Assembly: GCF_021155765.1 (NCBI RefSeq)
Contig: NC_060107.1
Location: 10,402,501-10,466,500, forward strand
DNA length: 64,000 nt
Direction of reading: 5' to 3'
Source of the DNA: Diprion similis
Taxonomy: Eukaryota; Arthropoda; Insecta; Hymenoptera; Diprionidae
Shown here: piece by piece, positions 35,001 to 49,400 of the stretch
Layout of the letters: the number at the start of each line of letters is the position of its first letter
Position numbering within the stretch: the stretch's first letter is position 1
Program-made: the position numbers and the translations under genes
Notes under the pieces: model-generated
The model's database searches: none
What the model saw: the letters and a program-made list of their open reading frames with translations, nothing else
What the model was told of the DNA's origin: nothing

Positions 35001-37490
35001 TCAATTGCAGCACTTTCCAGAGTCGTCGAAATTTTCATCAAAAATGGAAAGGGGTTAGCCTTGGATTTTTTTTGGCCGAAAAATCTTTTGTCTGGGAATC
35101 GATAAGTATGACGCTTTTTAGACTAATTCGACCCCCAGGAACTCAGAAAACACATGAAGAACAGCGTAGGACCAGCAGCAGAGAAATGGCGATGAAAATC
35201 TGCAGTTTTTTGGCTGTAACTTTGCAGGTGTTGCTCGCAGCGCATTTAGACTGCGATCAATCGATTTCTCTCGCAAAATCACGTCGGAATAGTGTTCTAA
35301 AGAATTAATTGCAGCACTTTCCAGAGTCGTCGAAATTTTCACGAAAAATGCAAAGGGGTTAGCCTTGGATTTTTTTTGGCCGAAAAATCTTTTGTCTGGG
35401 AATCGATAAGTATGACGCTTTTTAGACTAATTCGACCCCCAGGAACTCAGAAAACACATGAAAAACAGCGTAGGACTAGCAGCAGAGAAATGGCGATGAA
35501 AATCTGCAGTTTTTCGGCTGTAACTTTGCAGGTGTTGCTCGCAGCGCATTTAGACTGCGATCAATCGATTTCTCTCGCAAAATTACGTCGGAATAGTGTT
35601 CTAAAGAATTAATTGCAGCACTTTCCAGAGTCGTCGAAATTTTCACGAAAAATGCAAAGGGGTTAGCCTTGGATTTTTTTTGGCCGAAAAATCCTTTGTC
35701 TGGGAATCGATTAGTATGACGCTTTTTAGACTAATTCGACCCCCAGGAACTCAGAAGACACATGAAAAACAGCGGAGGACCAGCAGCAGAGAAATGGCGA
35801 TGAAAATCTGCAGTTTTTCGGCTGTAACTTTGCAGGTGTTGCTCGCAGCGCATTTAGACTGCGATGAATCGATTTCTTTCGCAAAATTACGTCGGAATAG
35901 TGTTCTAAAGAATTAATTGCAGCACTTTCCAGAGTCGTCGAAATTTTCACGAAAAATGCAAAGGGGTTAGCCTTGGATTTTTTTTGGCCGAAAAATCTTT
36001 TGTCTGGGAATCGATTAGTATGACGCTTTTTAGACTAATTCGACCCCCAGGAACTCAGAAAACACATGAAAAACAGCGTTGGACCAGCAGCAGAGAAATG
36101 GCGATGAAAATCTGCCGTTTTTCGGCTGTAACTTTGCAGGTGTTGCTCGCAGCGCATTGAGACTGCGATCAATCGATTTCTCTCGCAAAATCACGTCGGA
36201 ATAGTGCCCTACGAAATCAATTGCAGCACTTTCCAGAGTCGTCGAAATTTTCACCAAAAATGGAAAGCGGTTAGCCTTGGATTTTTTTTGAACGAAAAAT
36301 CTTTTGTCTGGGAATCGATTAGTATGACGCTTTTTAGACTAATTCGACCCCCAGGAACTCGGAAAACACATGAAAAACAGCGTAGGACCAGCAGCAGAGA
36401 AATGGCGATGAAAATCTGCAGTTTTTCGGCTGTAACTTTGCAGGTGTTGCTCGCAGAGCATTTGGACTGCGATCAATCGATTTCTCTCGCAAAATTACGT
36501 CGGAATAGTGTTCTATAGAATTAATTGCAGCACTTTCCAGAGTCGTCGAAATTTTCACCAAAAATGGAAAGGGGTTAGCCTTGGATTTTTTTTGGCCGAA
36601 AAATCTTTTGTCTGGGAATCGATTAGTATGACGCTTTTTAGACTAATTCGACCCCCAGGAACTCAGAAAACACATGAAAAACAGCGTTGGACCAGCAGCA
36701 GAGAAATGGCGATGAAAATCTGCAGTTTTTCGGCTGTAACTTTGCAGGTGTTGCTCGCAGCGCATTGAGACTGCGATCAATCGATTTCTCTCGCAAAATT
36801 ACGTCGGAATAGTGCCCTACGAAATCAATTGCAGCACTTTCCAGAGTCGTCGAAATTTTCACCAAAAATGGAAAGGGGTTAGCCTTGGATTTTTTTTGGC
36901 CGAAAAATCTTTTGTCTTGGAATCGATGAGTATGACGCTTTTTAGACTAATTCGACCCCCAGGAACTCAGAAAACACATGAAAAACAGCGTAGGACCAGC
37001 AGCAGAGAAATGGCGATGAAAATCTGCAGTTTTTCGGCTGTAACTTTGCAGGTGTTGCTCGCAGCGCATTGAGACTGCGATCAATCGATTTCTCTCGCAA
37101 AATTACGTCGGAATAGTGTTCTAAAGAATTAATTGCAGCACTTTCCAGAGTCGTCGAAATTTTCACCAAAAATGGAAAGGGGTTAGCCTTGGATTTTTTT
37201 TGGCCGAAAAATCTTTGTCTGGGAATCGATTAGTATGACGCTTTTTAGACTAATTCGACCCCCAGGAACTCAGAAAACACATGAAAAACAGCGTTGGACC
37301 AGCAGCAGAGAAATGGCGATGAAAATCTGCAGTTTTTCGGCTGTAACTTTGCAGGTGTTGCTCGCAGCGCATTGAGACTGCGATCAATCGATTTCTCTCG
37401 CAAAATTACGTCGGAATAGTGCCCTACGAAATCAATTGCAGCACTTTCCAGAGTCGTCGAAATTTTCACCAAAAATGGAAAGGGGTTAGC
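32030..37490. repeat. left satellite block with short higher-order repeats
   Basis: B-class monomers here read CCCTACGAAATC, against CCCTACTAAATC in most of the core to the right. Two adjacent monomers at 32078 and 32382 are almost identical and unusual (CATCGAATTTTTCAC). Private variants (GACCCTCAGGAACTC at about 33002 and 34218; TTTTCAGACTAATTC at about 33291 and 34811) recur at 1216 and 1520 bp, that is four and five monomers, showing local block duplication. Confidence 0.75.
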
Positions 37491-40400
37491 CTTGGATTTT
37501 TTTTGGCCGAAAAATCTTTTGTCTGGGAATCGATTAGTATGACGCTTTTTAGACTAATTCGACCCCCAGGAACTCAGAAAACACATGAAAAACAGCGTAG
37601 GACCAGCAGCAGAGAAATGGCGATGAAAATCTGCAGTTTTTCGGCTGTAACTTTGCAGGTGTTGCTCGCAGCGCATTTAGACTGCGATCAATCGATTTCT
37701 CTCGCAAAACTACGTCGGAATAGTGTTCTAAAGAATTAATTGCAGCACTTTCCATAGTCGTCAAAATTTTCATCAAAAATGGAAAGGGGTTAGCCTTGGA
37801 TTTTTTTTTGGCTGAAAAATCTTTTGTCTGGGAATCGATTAGTATGACGCTTTTTAGACTAATTCGACCCCCAGGAACTCAGAAAACACATGAAAAACAG
37901 CGTAGGACCAGCAGCAGAGAAATGGCGATGAAAATCTGCAGTTTTTCGGCTGTAACTTTGCAGGTGTTGCTCGCAGAGCATTTAGACTGCGATCAATCGA
38001 TTTCTCTCGCAAAATTACGTCGGAATAGTGTTCTAAAGAATTAATTGCAGCACTTTCCAGAGTCGTCGAAATTTTCACCAAAAATGGAAAGGGGTTAGCC
38101 TTGGATTTTCTTTGGCCGAAAAATCTTTTGTCTGGGAATCGATTAGTATGACGCTTTTTAGACTAATTTGACCCCCAGGAACTCAGAAAACACATAAAAA
38201 ACAGCGTTGGACCAGCAGCAGAGAAATGGCGATGAAAATCTGCAGTTTTTCGGCTGTAACTTTGCAGGTGTTGCTCGCAGAGCATTTAGACTGCGATCAA
38301 TCGATTTCTCTCGCAAAATTACGTCGGAATAGTGTTCTAAAGAATTAATTGCAGCACTTTCCAGAGTCGTCGAAATTTTCACCAAAAATGGAAAGGGGTT
38401 AGCCTTGGATTTTTTTTGGCCGAAAAATCTTTTGTCTGGGAATCGATTAGTATGACGCTTTTTAGACTAATTTGACCCCCAGGAACTCAGAAAACACATA
38501 AAAAACAGCGTTGGACCAGCAGCAGAGAAATGGCGATGAAAATCTGCAGTTTTTCGGCTGTAACTTTGCAGGTGTTGCTCGCAGCGCATTGAGACTGCGA
38601 TCAATCGATTTCTCTCGCAAAATTACGTCGGAATAGTGCCCTACTAAATCAATTGCAGCACTTTCCAGAGTCGTCGAAATTTTCACCAAAAATGGAAAGG
38701 GGTTAGCCTTGGATTTTTTTTGGCCGAAGAATCTTTTGTCTGGGAATCGATTAGTATGACGCTTTTTAGACTAATTCGACCCCCAGGAACTCAGAAAACA
38801 TATGAAAAACAGCGTAGGACCAGCAGCAGAGAAATGGCGATGAAAATCTGCAGTTTTTCGGCTGTAACTTTGCAGGTGTTGCTCGCAGAGCATTTAGACT
38901 GCGATCAATCGATTTCTCTCGCAAAATTACGTCGGAATAGTGTTCTAAAGAATTGATTGCAGCACTTTCCAGAGTCGTCGAAATTTTCACCAAAAATGGA
39001 AAGGGGTTAGCCTTGGATTTTTTTTGGCCGAAAAATCTTTTGTCTGGGAATCGATTAGTATGACGCTTTTTAGACTAATTCGACCCCCAGGAACTCAGAA
39101 AACACATGAAAAACAGCGTTGGACCAGCAGCAGAGAAATGGCGATAAAAATCTGCAGTTTTTCGGCTGTAACTTTGCAGGTGTTGCTCGCAGCGCATTGA
39201 GACTGCGATCAATCGATTTCTCTCGCAAAATTACGTCGGAATAGTGCCCTACTAAATCAATTGCAGCACTTTCCAGAGTCGTCGAAATTTTCACCAAAAA
39301 TGGAAAGGGGTTAGCCTTGGATTTTTTTTGGCCGAAAAATCTTTTGTCTGGGAATCGATTAGTATGACGCTTTCTAGACTAATTCGACCTCCAGGAACTC
39401 AGAAAACACATCAAAAACAGCGTAGGACCAGCAGCAGAGAAATGGCGATGAAAATCTGCAGTTTTTCGGCTGTAACTTTGCAGGTGTTGCTCGCAGAGCA
39501 TTTAGACTGCGATCAATCGATTTCTCTCGCAAAATTACGTCGGAATAGTGTTCTAAAGAATTAATTGCAGCACTTTCCAGAGTCGTCGAAATTTTCACCA
39601 AAAATGGAAAGGGGTTAGCCTTGGATTTTTTTTGGCCGAAAAATCTTTTGTCTGGGAATCGATTAGTATGACGCTTTTTAGACTAATTCGACCCCCAGGA
39701 ACTCAGAAAACACATGAAAAACAGCGTAGGACCAGCAGCAGAGAAATGGCGATGAAAATCTGCAGTTTTTCGGCTGTAACTTTGCAGGTGTTGCTCGCAG
39801 AGCATTTAGACTGCGATCAATCGATTTCTCTCGCAAAATTACGTCGGAATAGTGTTCTAAAGAATTAATTGCAGCACTTTCCAGAGTCGTCGAAATTTTC
39901 ACCAAAAATGTAAAGGGGTTAGCCTTGGATTTTTTTTGGCCGAAAAATTTTTTGTCTGGGAATCGATTAGTATGACGCTTTTTAGACTAATTCGACCTCC
40001 AGGAACTCAGAAAACACATCAAAAACAGCGTAGGACCAGCAGCAGAGAAATGGCGATCAAAATCTGCAGTTTTTCGGCTGTAACTTTGCAGGTGTTGCTC
40101 GCAGAGCATTTAGACTGCGATCAATCGATTTCTCTCGCAAAATTACGTCGGAATAGTGTTCTAAAGAATTAATTGCAGCACTTTCCAGAGTCGTCGAAAT
40201 TTTCACCAAAAATGGAAAGGGGTTAGCCTTGGATTTTTTTTGGCCGAAAAATCTTTTGTCTGGGAATCGATTAGTATGACGCTTTTTAGACTAATTTGAC
40301 CCCCAGGAACTCAGAAAACACATAAAAAACAGCGTTGGACCAGCAGCAGAGAAATGGCGATGAAAATCTGCAGTTTTTCGGCTGTAACTTTGCAGGTGTT

Positions 40401-43400
40401 GCTCGCAGCGCATTGAGACTGCGATCAATCGATTTCTCTCGCAAAATTACGTCGGAATAGTGCCCTACTAAATCAATTGCAGCACTTTCCAGAGTCGTCG
40501 AAATTTTCAACAAAAATGGAAAGGGGTTAGCCTTGGATTTTTTTTGGCCGAAAAATCTTTTGTCTGGGAATCGATTAGTATGACGCTTTTTAGACTAATT
40601 CGACCCCCAGGAACTCAGAAAACACATGAAAAACAGCGTAGGACCAGCAGCAGAGAAATGGCGATGAAAATCTGCAGTTTTTCGGCTGTAACTTTGCAGG
40701 TGTTGCTCGCAGAGCATTTAGACTGCGATCAATCGATTTCTCTCGCAAAATTACGTCGGAATAGTGTTCTAAAGAATTAATTGCAGCACTTTCCAGAGTC
40801 GTCGAAATTTTCACCAAAAATGGAAAGGGGTTAGCCTTGGATTTTTTTTGGCCGAAAAATCTTTTGTCTGGGAATCGATTAGTATGACGCTTTTTAGACT
40901 AATTCGACCCCCAGGAACTCAGAAAACACATGAAAAACAGCGTTGGACCAGCAGCAGAGAAATGGCGATAAAAATCTGCAGTTTTTCGGCTGTAACTTTG
41001 CAGGTGTTGCTCGCAGCGCATTGAGACTGCGATCAATCGATTTCTCTCGCAAAATTACGTCGGAATAGTGCCCTACTAAATCAATTGCAGCACTTTCCAG
41101 AGTCGTCGAAATTTTCACCAAAAATGGAAAGGGGTTAGCCTTGGATTTTTTTTGGCCGAAAAATCTTTTGTCTGGGAATCGATTAGTATGACGCTTTTTA
41201 GACTAATTTGACCCCCAGGAACTCAGAAAACACATAAAAAACAGCGTTGGACCAGCAGCAGAGAAATGGCGATGAAAATCTGCAGTTTTTCGGCTGTAAC
41301 TTTGCAGGTGTTGCTCGCAGCGCATTGAGACTGCGATCAATCGATTTCTCTCGCAAAATTACGTCGGAATAGTGCCCTACTAAATCAATTGCAGCACTTT
41401 CCAGAGTCGTCGAAATTTTCACCAAAAATGGAAAGGGGTTAGCCTTGGATTTTTTTTGGCCGAAAAATCTTTTGTCTGGGAATCGATTAGTATGACGCTT
41501 TTTAGACTAATTCGACCCCCAGGAACTCAGAAAACACATGAAAAACAGCGTAGGACCAGCAGCAGAGAAATGGCGATGAAAATCTGCAGTTTTTCGGCTG
41601 TAACTTTGCAGGTGTTGCTCGCAGAGCATTTAGACTGCGATCAATCGATTTCTCTCGCAAAATTACGTCGGAATAGTGTTCTAAAGAATTAATTGCAGCA
41701 CTTTCCAGAGTCGTCGAAATTTTCACCAAAAATGGAAAGGGGTTAGCCTTGGATTTTTTTTGGCCGAAAAATCTTTTGTCTGGGAATCGATTAGTATGAC
41801 GCTTTTTAGACTAATTCGACCCCCAGGAACTCAGAAAACACATGAAAAACAGCGTTGGACCAGCAGCAGAGAAATGGCGATAAAAATCTGCAGTTTTTCG
41901 GCTGTAACTTTGCAGGTGTTGCTCGCAGCGCATTGAGACTGCGATCAATCGATTTCTCTCGCAAAATTACGTCGGAATAGTGCCCTACTAAATCAATTGC
42001 AGCACTTTCCAGAGTCGTCGAAATTTTCACCAAAAATGGAAAGGGGTTAGCCTTGGATTTTTTTTGGCCGAAAAATCTTTTGTCTGGGAATCGATTAGTA
42101 TGACGCTTTTTAGACTAATTCGACCTCCAGGAACTCAGAAAACACATCAAAAACAGCGTAGGACCGGCAGCAGAGAAATGGCGATGAAAATCTGCAGTTT
42201 TTCGGCTGTAACTTTGCAGGTGTTGCTCGCAGAGCATTTAGACTGCGATCAATCGATTTCTCTCGCAAAATTACGTCGGAATAGTGTTCTAAAGAATTAA
42301 TTGCAGCACTTTCCAGAGTCGTCGAAATTTTCACCAAAAATGGAAAGGGGTTAGCCTTGGATTTTTTTTGGCCGAAAAATCTTTTGTCTGGGAATTGATT
42401 AGTATGACGCTTTTTAGACTAATTCGACCCCCAGGAACTCAGAAAACACATGAAAAACAGCGTTGGACCAGCAGCAGAGAAATGGCGATAAAAATCTGCA
42501 GTTTTTCGGCTGTAACTTTGCAGGTGTTGCTCGCAGCGCATTGAGACTGCGATCAATCGATTTCTCTCGCAAAATTACGTCGGAATAGTGCCCTACTAAA
42601 TCAATTGCAGCACTTTCCAGAGTCGTCGAAATTTTCACCAAAAATGGAAAGGGGTTAGCCTTGGATTTTTTTTGGCCGAAAAATCTTTTGTCTGGGAATC
42701 GATTAGTATGACGCTTTTTAGACTAATTCGACCTCCAGGAACTCAGAAAACACATCAAAAACAGCGTAGGACCAGCAGCAGAGAAATGGCGATGAAAATC
42801 TGCAGTTTTTCGGCTGTAACTTTGCAGGTGTTGCTCGCAGAGCATTTAGACTGCGATCAATCGATTTCTCTCGCAAAATTACGTCGGAATAGTGTTCTAA
42901 AGAATTAATTGCAGCACTTTCCAGAGTCGTCGAAATTTTCACCAAAAATGGAAAGGGGTTAGCCTTGGATTTTTTTTGGCCGAAAAATCTTTTGTCTGGG
43001 AATCGATTAGTATGACGCTTTTTAGACTAATTTGACCCCCAGGAACTCAGAAAACACATAAAAAACAGCGTTGGACCAGCAGCAGAGAAATGGCGATGAA
43101 AATCTGCAGTTTTTCGGCTGTAACTTTGCAGGTGTTGCTCGCAGCGCATTGAGACTGCGATCAATCGATTTCTCTCGCGAAATTACGTCGGAATAGTGCC
43201 CTACTAAATCAATTGCAGCACTTTCCAGAGTCGTCGAAATTTTCACCAAAAATGGAAAGGGGTTAGCCTTGGATTTTTTTTGGCCGAAAAATCTTTTGTC
43301 TGGGAATCGATTAGTATGACGCTTTTTAGACTAATTCGACCCCCAGGAACTCAGAAAACACATGAAAAACAGCGTAGGACCAGCAGCAGAGAAATGGCGA

Positions 43401-46400
43401 TGAAAATCTGCAGTTTTTCGGCTGTAACTTTGCAGGTGTTGCTCGCAGAGCATTTAGACTGCGATCAATCGATTTCTCTCGCAAAATTACGTCGGAATAG
43501 TGTTCTAAAGAATTAATTGCAGCACTTTCCAGAGTCGTAGAAATTTTCACCAAAAATGGAAAGGGGTTAGCCTTGGATTTTTTTTGGCCGAAAAATCTTT
43601 TGTCTGGGAATCGATTAGTATGACGCTTTTTAGACTAATTCGACCCCCAGGAACTCAGAAAACACATGAAAAACAGCGTTGGACCAGCAGCAGAGAAATG
43701 GCGATAAAAATCTGCAGTTTTTCGGCTGTAACTTTGCAGGTGTTGCTCGCAGCGCATTGAGACTGCGATCAATCGATTTCTCTCGCAAAATTACGTCGGA
43801 ATAGTGCCCTACTAAATCAATTGCAGCACTTTCCAGAGTCGTCGAAATTTTCACCAAAAATGGAAAGGGGTTAGCCTTGGATTTTTTTTGGCCGAAAAAT
43901 CTTTTGTCTGGGAATCGATTAGTATGACGCTTTTTAGACTAATTCGACCTCCAGGAACTCAGAAAACACATCAAAAACAGCGTAGGACCAGCAGCAGAGA
44001 AATGGCGATGAAAATCTGCAGTTTTTCGGCTGTAACTTTGCAGGTGTTGCTCGCAGAGCATTTAGACTGCGATCAATCGATTTCTCTCGCAAAATTACGT
44101 CGGAATAGTGTTCTAAAGAATTAATTGCAGCACTTTCCAGAGTCGTCGAAATTTTCACCAAAAATGGAAAGGGGTTAGCCTTGGATTTTTTTTGGCCGAA
44201 AAATCTTTTGTCTGGGAATCGATTAGTATGACGCTTTTTAGACTAATTCGACCCCCAGGAACTCAGAAAACACATGAAAAACAGCGTAGGACCAGCAGCA
44301 GAGAAATGGCGATGAAAATCTGCAGTTTTTCGGCTGTAACTTTGCAGGTGTTGCTCGCAGAGCATTTAGACTGCGATCAATCGATTTCTCTCGCAAAATT
44401 ACGTCGGAATAGTGTTCTAAAGAATTAATTGCAGCACTTTCCAGAGTCGTCGAAATTTTCACCAAAAATGGAAAGGGGTTAGCCTTGGATTTTTTTTGGC
44501 CGAAAAATCTTTTGTCTGGGAATCGATTAGTATGACGCTCTTTAGACTAATTCGACCCCCAGGAACTCAGAAAACACATGAAAAACAGCGTTGGACCAGC
44601 AGCAGAGAAATGGCGATAAAAATCTGCAGTTTTTCGGCTGTAACTTTGCAGGTGTTGCTCGCAGCGCATTGAGACTGCGATCAATCGATTTCTCTCGCAA
44701 AATTACGTCGGAATAGTGCCCTACTAAATCAATTGCAGCACTTTCCAGAGTCGTCGAAATTTTCACCAAAAATGGAAAGGGGTTAGCCTTGGATTTTTTT
44801 TGGCCGAAAAATCTTTTGTCTGGGAATCGATTAGTATGACGCTTTTTAGACTAATTCGACCTCCAGGAACTCAGAAAACACATCAAAAACAGCGTAGGAC
44901 CAGCAGCAGAGAAATGGCGATGAAAATCTGCAGTTTTTCGGCTGTAACTTTGCAGGTGTTGCTCGCAGAGCATTTAGACTGCGATCAATCGATTTCTCTC
45001 GCAAAATTACGTCGGAATAGTGTTCTAAAGAATTAATTGCAGCACTTTCCAGAGTCGTCGAAATTTTCACCAAAAATGGAAAGGGGTTAGCCTTGGATTT
45101 TTTTTGGCCGAAAAATCTTTTGTCTGGGAATCGATTAGTATGACGCTCTTTAGACTAATTCGACCCCCAGGAACTCAGAAAACACATGAAAAACAGCGTT
45201 GGACCAGCAGCAGAGAAATGGCGATAAAAATCTGCAGTTTTTCGGCTGTAACTTTGCAGGTGTTGCTCGCAGCGCATCGAGACTGCGATCAATCGATTTC
45301 TCTCGCAAAATTACATCGGAATAGTGCCCTACTAAATCAATTGCAGCACTTTCCAGAGTCGTCGAAATTTTCACCAAAAATGGAAAGGGGTTAGCCTTGG
45401 ATTTTATTTGGCCGAAAAATCTTTTGTCTGGGAATCGATTAGTATGACGCTTTTTAGACTAATTCGACCCCCAGGAACTCAGAAAACACATGAAAAACAG
45501 CGTAGGACCAGCAGCAGAGAAATGGCGATGAAAATCTGCAGTTTTTCGGCTGTAACTTTGCAGGTGTTGCTCGCAGAGCATTTAGACTGCGATCAATCGA
45601 TTTCTCTCGCAAAATTACGTCGGAATAGTGTTCTAAAGAATTAATTGCAGCACTTTCCAGAGTCGTCGAAATTTTCACCAAAAATGGAAAGGGGTTAGCC
45701 TTGGATTTTTTTTGGCCGAAAAATCTTTTGTCTGGGAATCGATTAGTATGACGCTTTTTAGACTAATTTGACCCCCAGGAACTCAGAAAACACATAAAAA
45801 ACAGCGTTGGACCAGCAGCAGAGAAATGGCGATGAAAATCTGCAGTTTTTCGGCTGTAACTTTGCAGGTGTTGCTCGCAGCGCATTGAGACTGCGATCAA
45901 TCGATTTCTCTCGCAAAATTACGTCGGAATAGTGCCCTACTAAATCAATTGCAGCACTTTCCAGAGTCGTCAAAATTTTCACCAAAAATGGAAAGGGGTT
46001 AGCCTTGGATTTTTTTTGGCCGAAAAATCTTTTGTCTGGGAATCGATTAGTATGACGCTTTTTAGACTAATTCGACCCCTAGGAACTCAGAAAACACATG
46101 AAAAACAGCGTAGGACCAGCAGCAGAGAAATGGCGATGAAAATCTGCAGTTTTTCGGCTGTAACTTTGCAGGTGTTGCTCGCAGAGCATTTAGACTGCGA
46201 TCAATCGATTTCTCTCGCAAAATTACGTCGGAATAGTGTTCTAAAGAATTAATTGCAGCACTTTCCAGAGTCGTCGAAATTTTCACCAAAAATGGAAAGG
46301 GGTTAGCCTTGGATTTTTTTTGGCCGAAAAATCTTTTGTCTGGGAATCGATTAGTATGACGCTCTTTAGACTAATTCGACCCCCAGGAACTCAGAAAACA

Positions 46401-49400
46401 CATGAAAAACAGCGTTGGACCAGCAGCAGAGAAATGGCGATAAAAATCTGCAGTTTTTCGGCTGTAACTTTGCAGGTGTTGCTCGCAGCGCATTGAGACT
46501 GCGATCAATCGATTTCTCTCGCAAAATTACGTCGGAATAGTGCCCTACTGAATCAATTGCAGCACTTTCCAGAGTCGTCGAAATTTTCACCAAAAATGGA
46601 AAGGGGTTAGCCTTGGATTTTTTTTTGGCCGAAAAATCTTTTGTCTGGGAATCGATTAGTATGACGCTTTTTAGACTAATTCGACCTCCAGGAACTCAGA
46701 AAACACATCAAAAACAGCGTAGGACCAGCAGCAGAGAAATGGCGATGAAAATCTGCAGTTTTTTGGCTGTAACTTTGCAGGTGTTGCTCGCAGAGCATTT
46801 AGACTGCGATCAATCGATTTCTCTCGCAAAATTACGTCGGAATAGTGTTCTAAAGAATTAATTGCAGCACTTTCCAGAGTCGTCGAAATTTTCACCAAAA
46901 ATGGAAAGGGGTTAGCCTTGGATTTTTTTTGGCCGAAAAATCTTTTGTCTGGGAATCGATTAGTATGACGCTTTTTAGACTAATTCGACCCCCAGGAACT
47001 CAGAAAACACATGAAAAACAGCGTTGGACCAGCAGCAGAGAAATGGCGATAAAAATCTGCAGTTTTTCGGCTGTAACTTTGCAGGTGTTGCTCGCAGCGC
47101 ATTGAGACTGCGATCAATCGATTTCTCTCGCAAAATTACGTCGGAATAGTGCCCTACTAAATCAATTGCAGCACTTTCCAGAGTCGTCGAAATTTTCACC
47201 AAAAATGGAAAGGGGTTAGCCTTGGATTTTTTTTGGCCGAAAAATCTTTTGTCTGGGAATCGATTAGTATGACGCTTTTTAGACTAATTCGACCTCCAGG
47301 AACTCAGAAAACACATCAAAAACAGCGTAGGACCGGCAGCAGAGAAATGGCGATGAAAATCTGCAGTTTTTCGGCTGTAACTTTGCAGGTGTTGCTCGCA
47401 GAGCATTTAGACTGCGATCAATCGATTTCTCTCGCAAAATTACGTCGGAATAGTGTTCTAAAGAATTAATTGCAGCACTTTCCAGAGTCGTCGAAATTTT
47501 CACCAAAAATGGAAAGGGGTTAGCCTTGGATTTTTTTTGGCCGAAAAATCTTTTGTCTGGGAATTGATTAGTATGACGCTTTTTAGACTAATTCGACCCC
47601 CAGGAACTCAGAAAACACATGAAAAACAGCGTTGGACCAGCAGCAGAGAAATGGCGATAAAAATCTGCAGTTTTTCGGCTGTAACTTTGCAGGTGTTGCT
47701 CGCAGCGCATTGAGACTGCGATCAATCGATTTCTCTCGCAAAATTACGTCGGAATAGTGCCCTACTAAATCAATTGCAGCACTTTCCAGAGTCGTCGAAA
47801 TTTTCACCAAAAATGGAAAGGGGTTAGCCTTGGATTTTTTTTGGCCGAAAAATCTTTTGTCTGGGAATCGATTAGTATGACGCTTTTTAGACTAATTCGA
47901 CCTCCAGGAACTCAGAAAACACATCAAAAACAGCGTAGGACCAGCAGCAGAGAAATGGCGATGAAAATCTGCAGTTTTTCGGCTGTAACTTTGCAGGTGT
48001 TGCTCGCAGAGCATTTAGACTGCGATCAATCGATTTCTCTCGCAAAATTACGTCGGAATAGTGTTCTAAAGAATTAATTGCAGCACTTTCCAGAGTCGTC
48101 GAAATTTTCACCAAAAATGGAAAGGGGTTAGCCTTGGATTTTTTTTGGCCGAAAAATCTTTTGTCTGGGAATCGATTAGTATGACGCTTTTTAGACTAAT
48201 TTGACCCCCAGGAACTCAGAAAACACATAAAAAACAGCGTTGGACCAGCAGCAGAGAAATGGCGATGAAAATCTGCAGTTTTTCGGCTGTAACTTTGCAG
48301 GTGTTGCTCGCAGCGCATTGAGACTGCGATCAATCGATTTCTCTCGCGAAATTACGTCGGAATAGTGCCCTACTAAATCAATTGCAGCACTTTCCAGAGT
48401 CGTCGAAATTTTCACCAAAAATGGAAAGGGGTTAGCCTTGGATTTTTTTTGGCCGAAAAATCTTTTGTCTGGGAATCGATTAGTATGACGCTTTTAAGAC
48501 TAATTCGACCCCCAGGAACTCAGAAAACACATGAAAAACAGCGTAGGACCAGCAGCAGAGAAATGGCGATGAAAATCTGCAGTTTTTCGGCTGTAACTTT
48601 GCAGGTGTTGCTCGCAGAGCATTTAGACTGCGATCAATCGATTTCTCTCGCAAAATTACGTCGGAATAGTGTTCTAAAGAATTAATTGCAGCACTTTCCA
48701 GAGTCGTAGAAATTTTCACCAAAAATGGAAAGGGGTTAGCCTTGGATTTTTTTTGGCCGAAAAATCTTTTGTCTGGGAATCGATTAGTATGACGCTTTTT
48801 AGACTAATTCGACCCCCAGGAACTCAGAAAACACATGAAAAACAGCGTTGGACCAGCAGCAGAGAAATGGCGATAAAAATCTGCAGTTTTTCGGCTGTAA
48901 CTTTGCAGGTGTTGCTCGCAGCGCATTGAGACTGCGATCAATCGATTTCTCTCGCAAAATTACGTCGGAATAGTGCCCTACTAAATCAATTGCAGCACTT
49001 TCCAGAGTCGTCGAAATTTTCACCAAAAATGGAAAGGGGTTAGCCTTGGATTTTTTTTGGCCGAAAAATCTTTTGTCTGGGAATCGATTAGTATGACGCT
49101 TTTTAGACTAATTCGACCTCCAGGAACTCAGAAAACACATCAAAAACAGCGTAGGACCAGCAGCAGAGAAATGGCGATGAAAATCTGCAGTTTTTCGGCT
49201 GTAACTTTGCAGGTGTTGCTCGCAGAGCATTTAGACTGCGATCAATCGATTTCTCTCGCAAAATTACGTCGGAATAGTGTTCTAAAGAATTAATTGCAGC
49301 ACTTTCCAGAGTCGTCGAAATTTTCACCAAAAATGGAAAGGGGTTAGCCTTGGATTTTTTTTGGCCGAAAAATCTTTTGTCTGGGAATCGATTAGTATGA

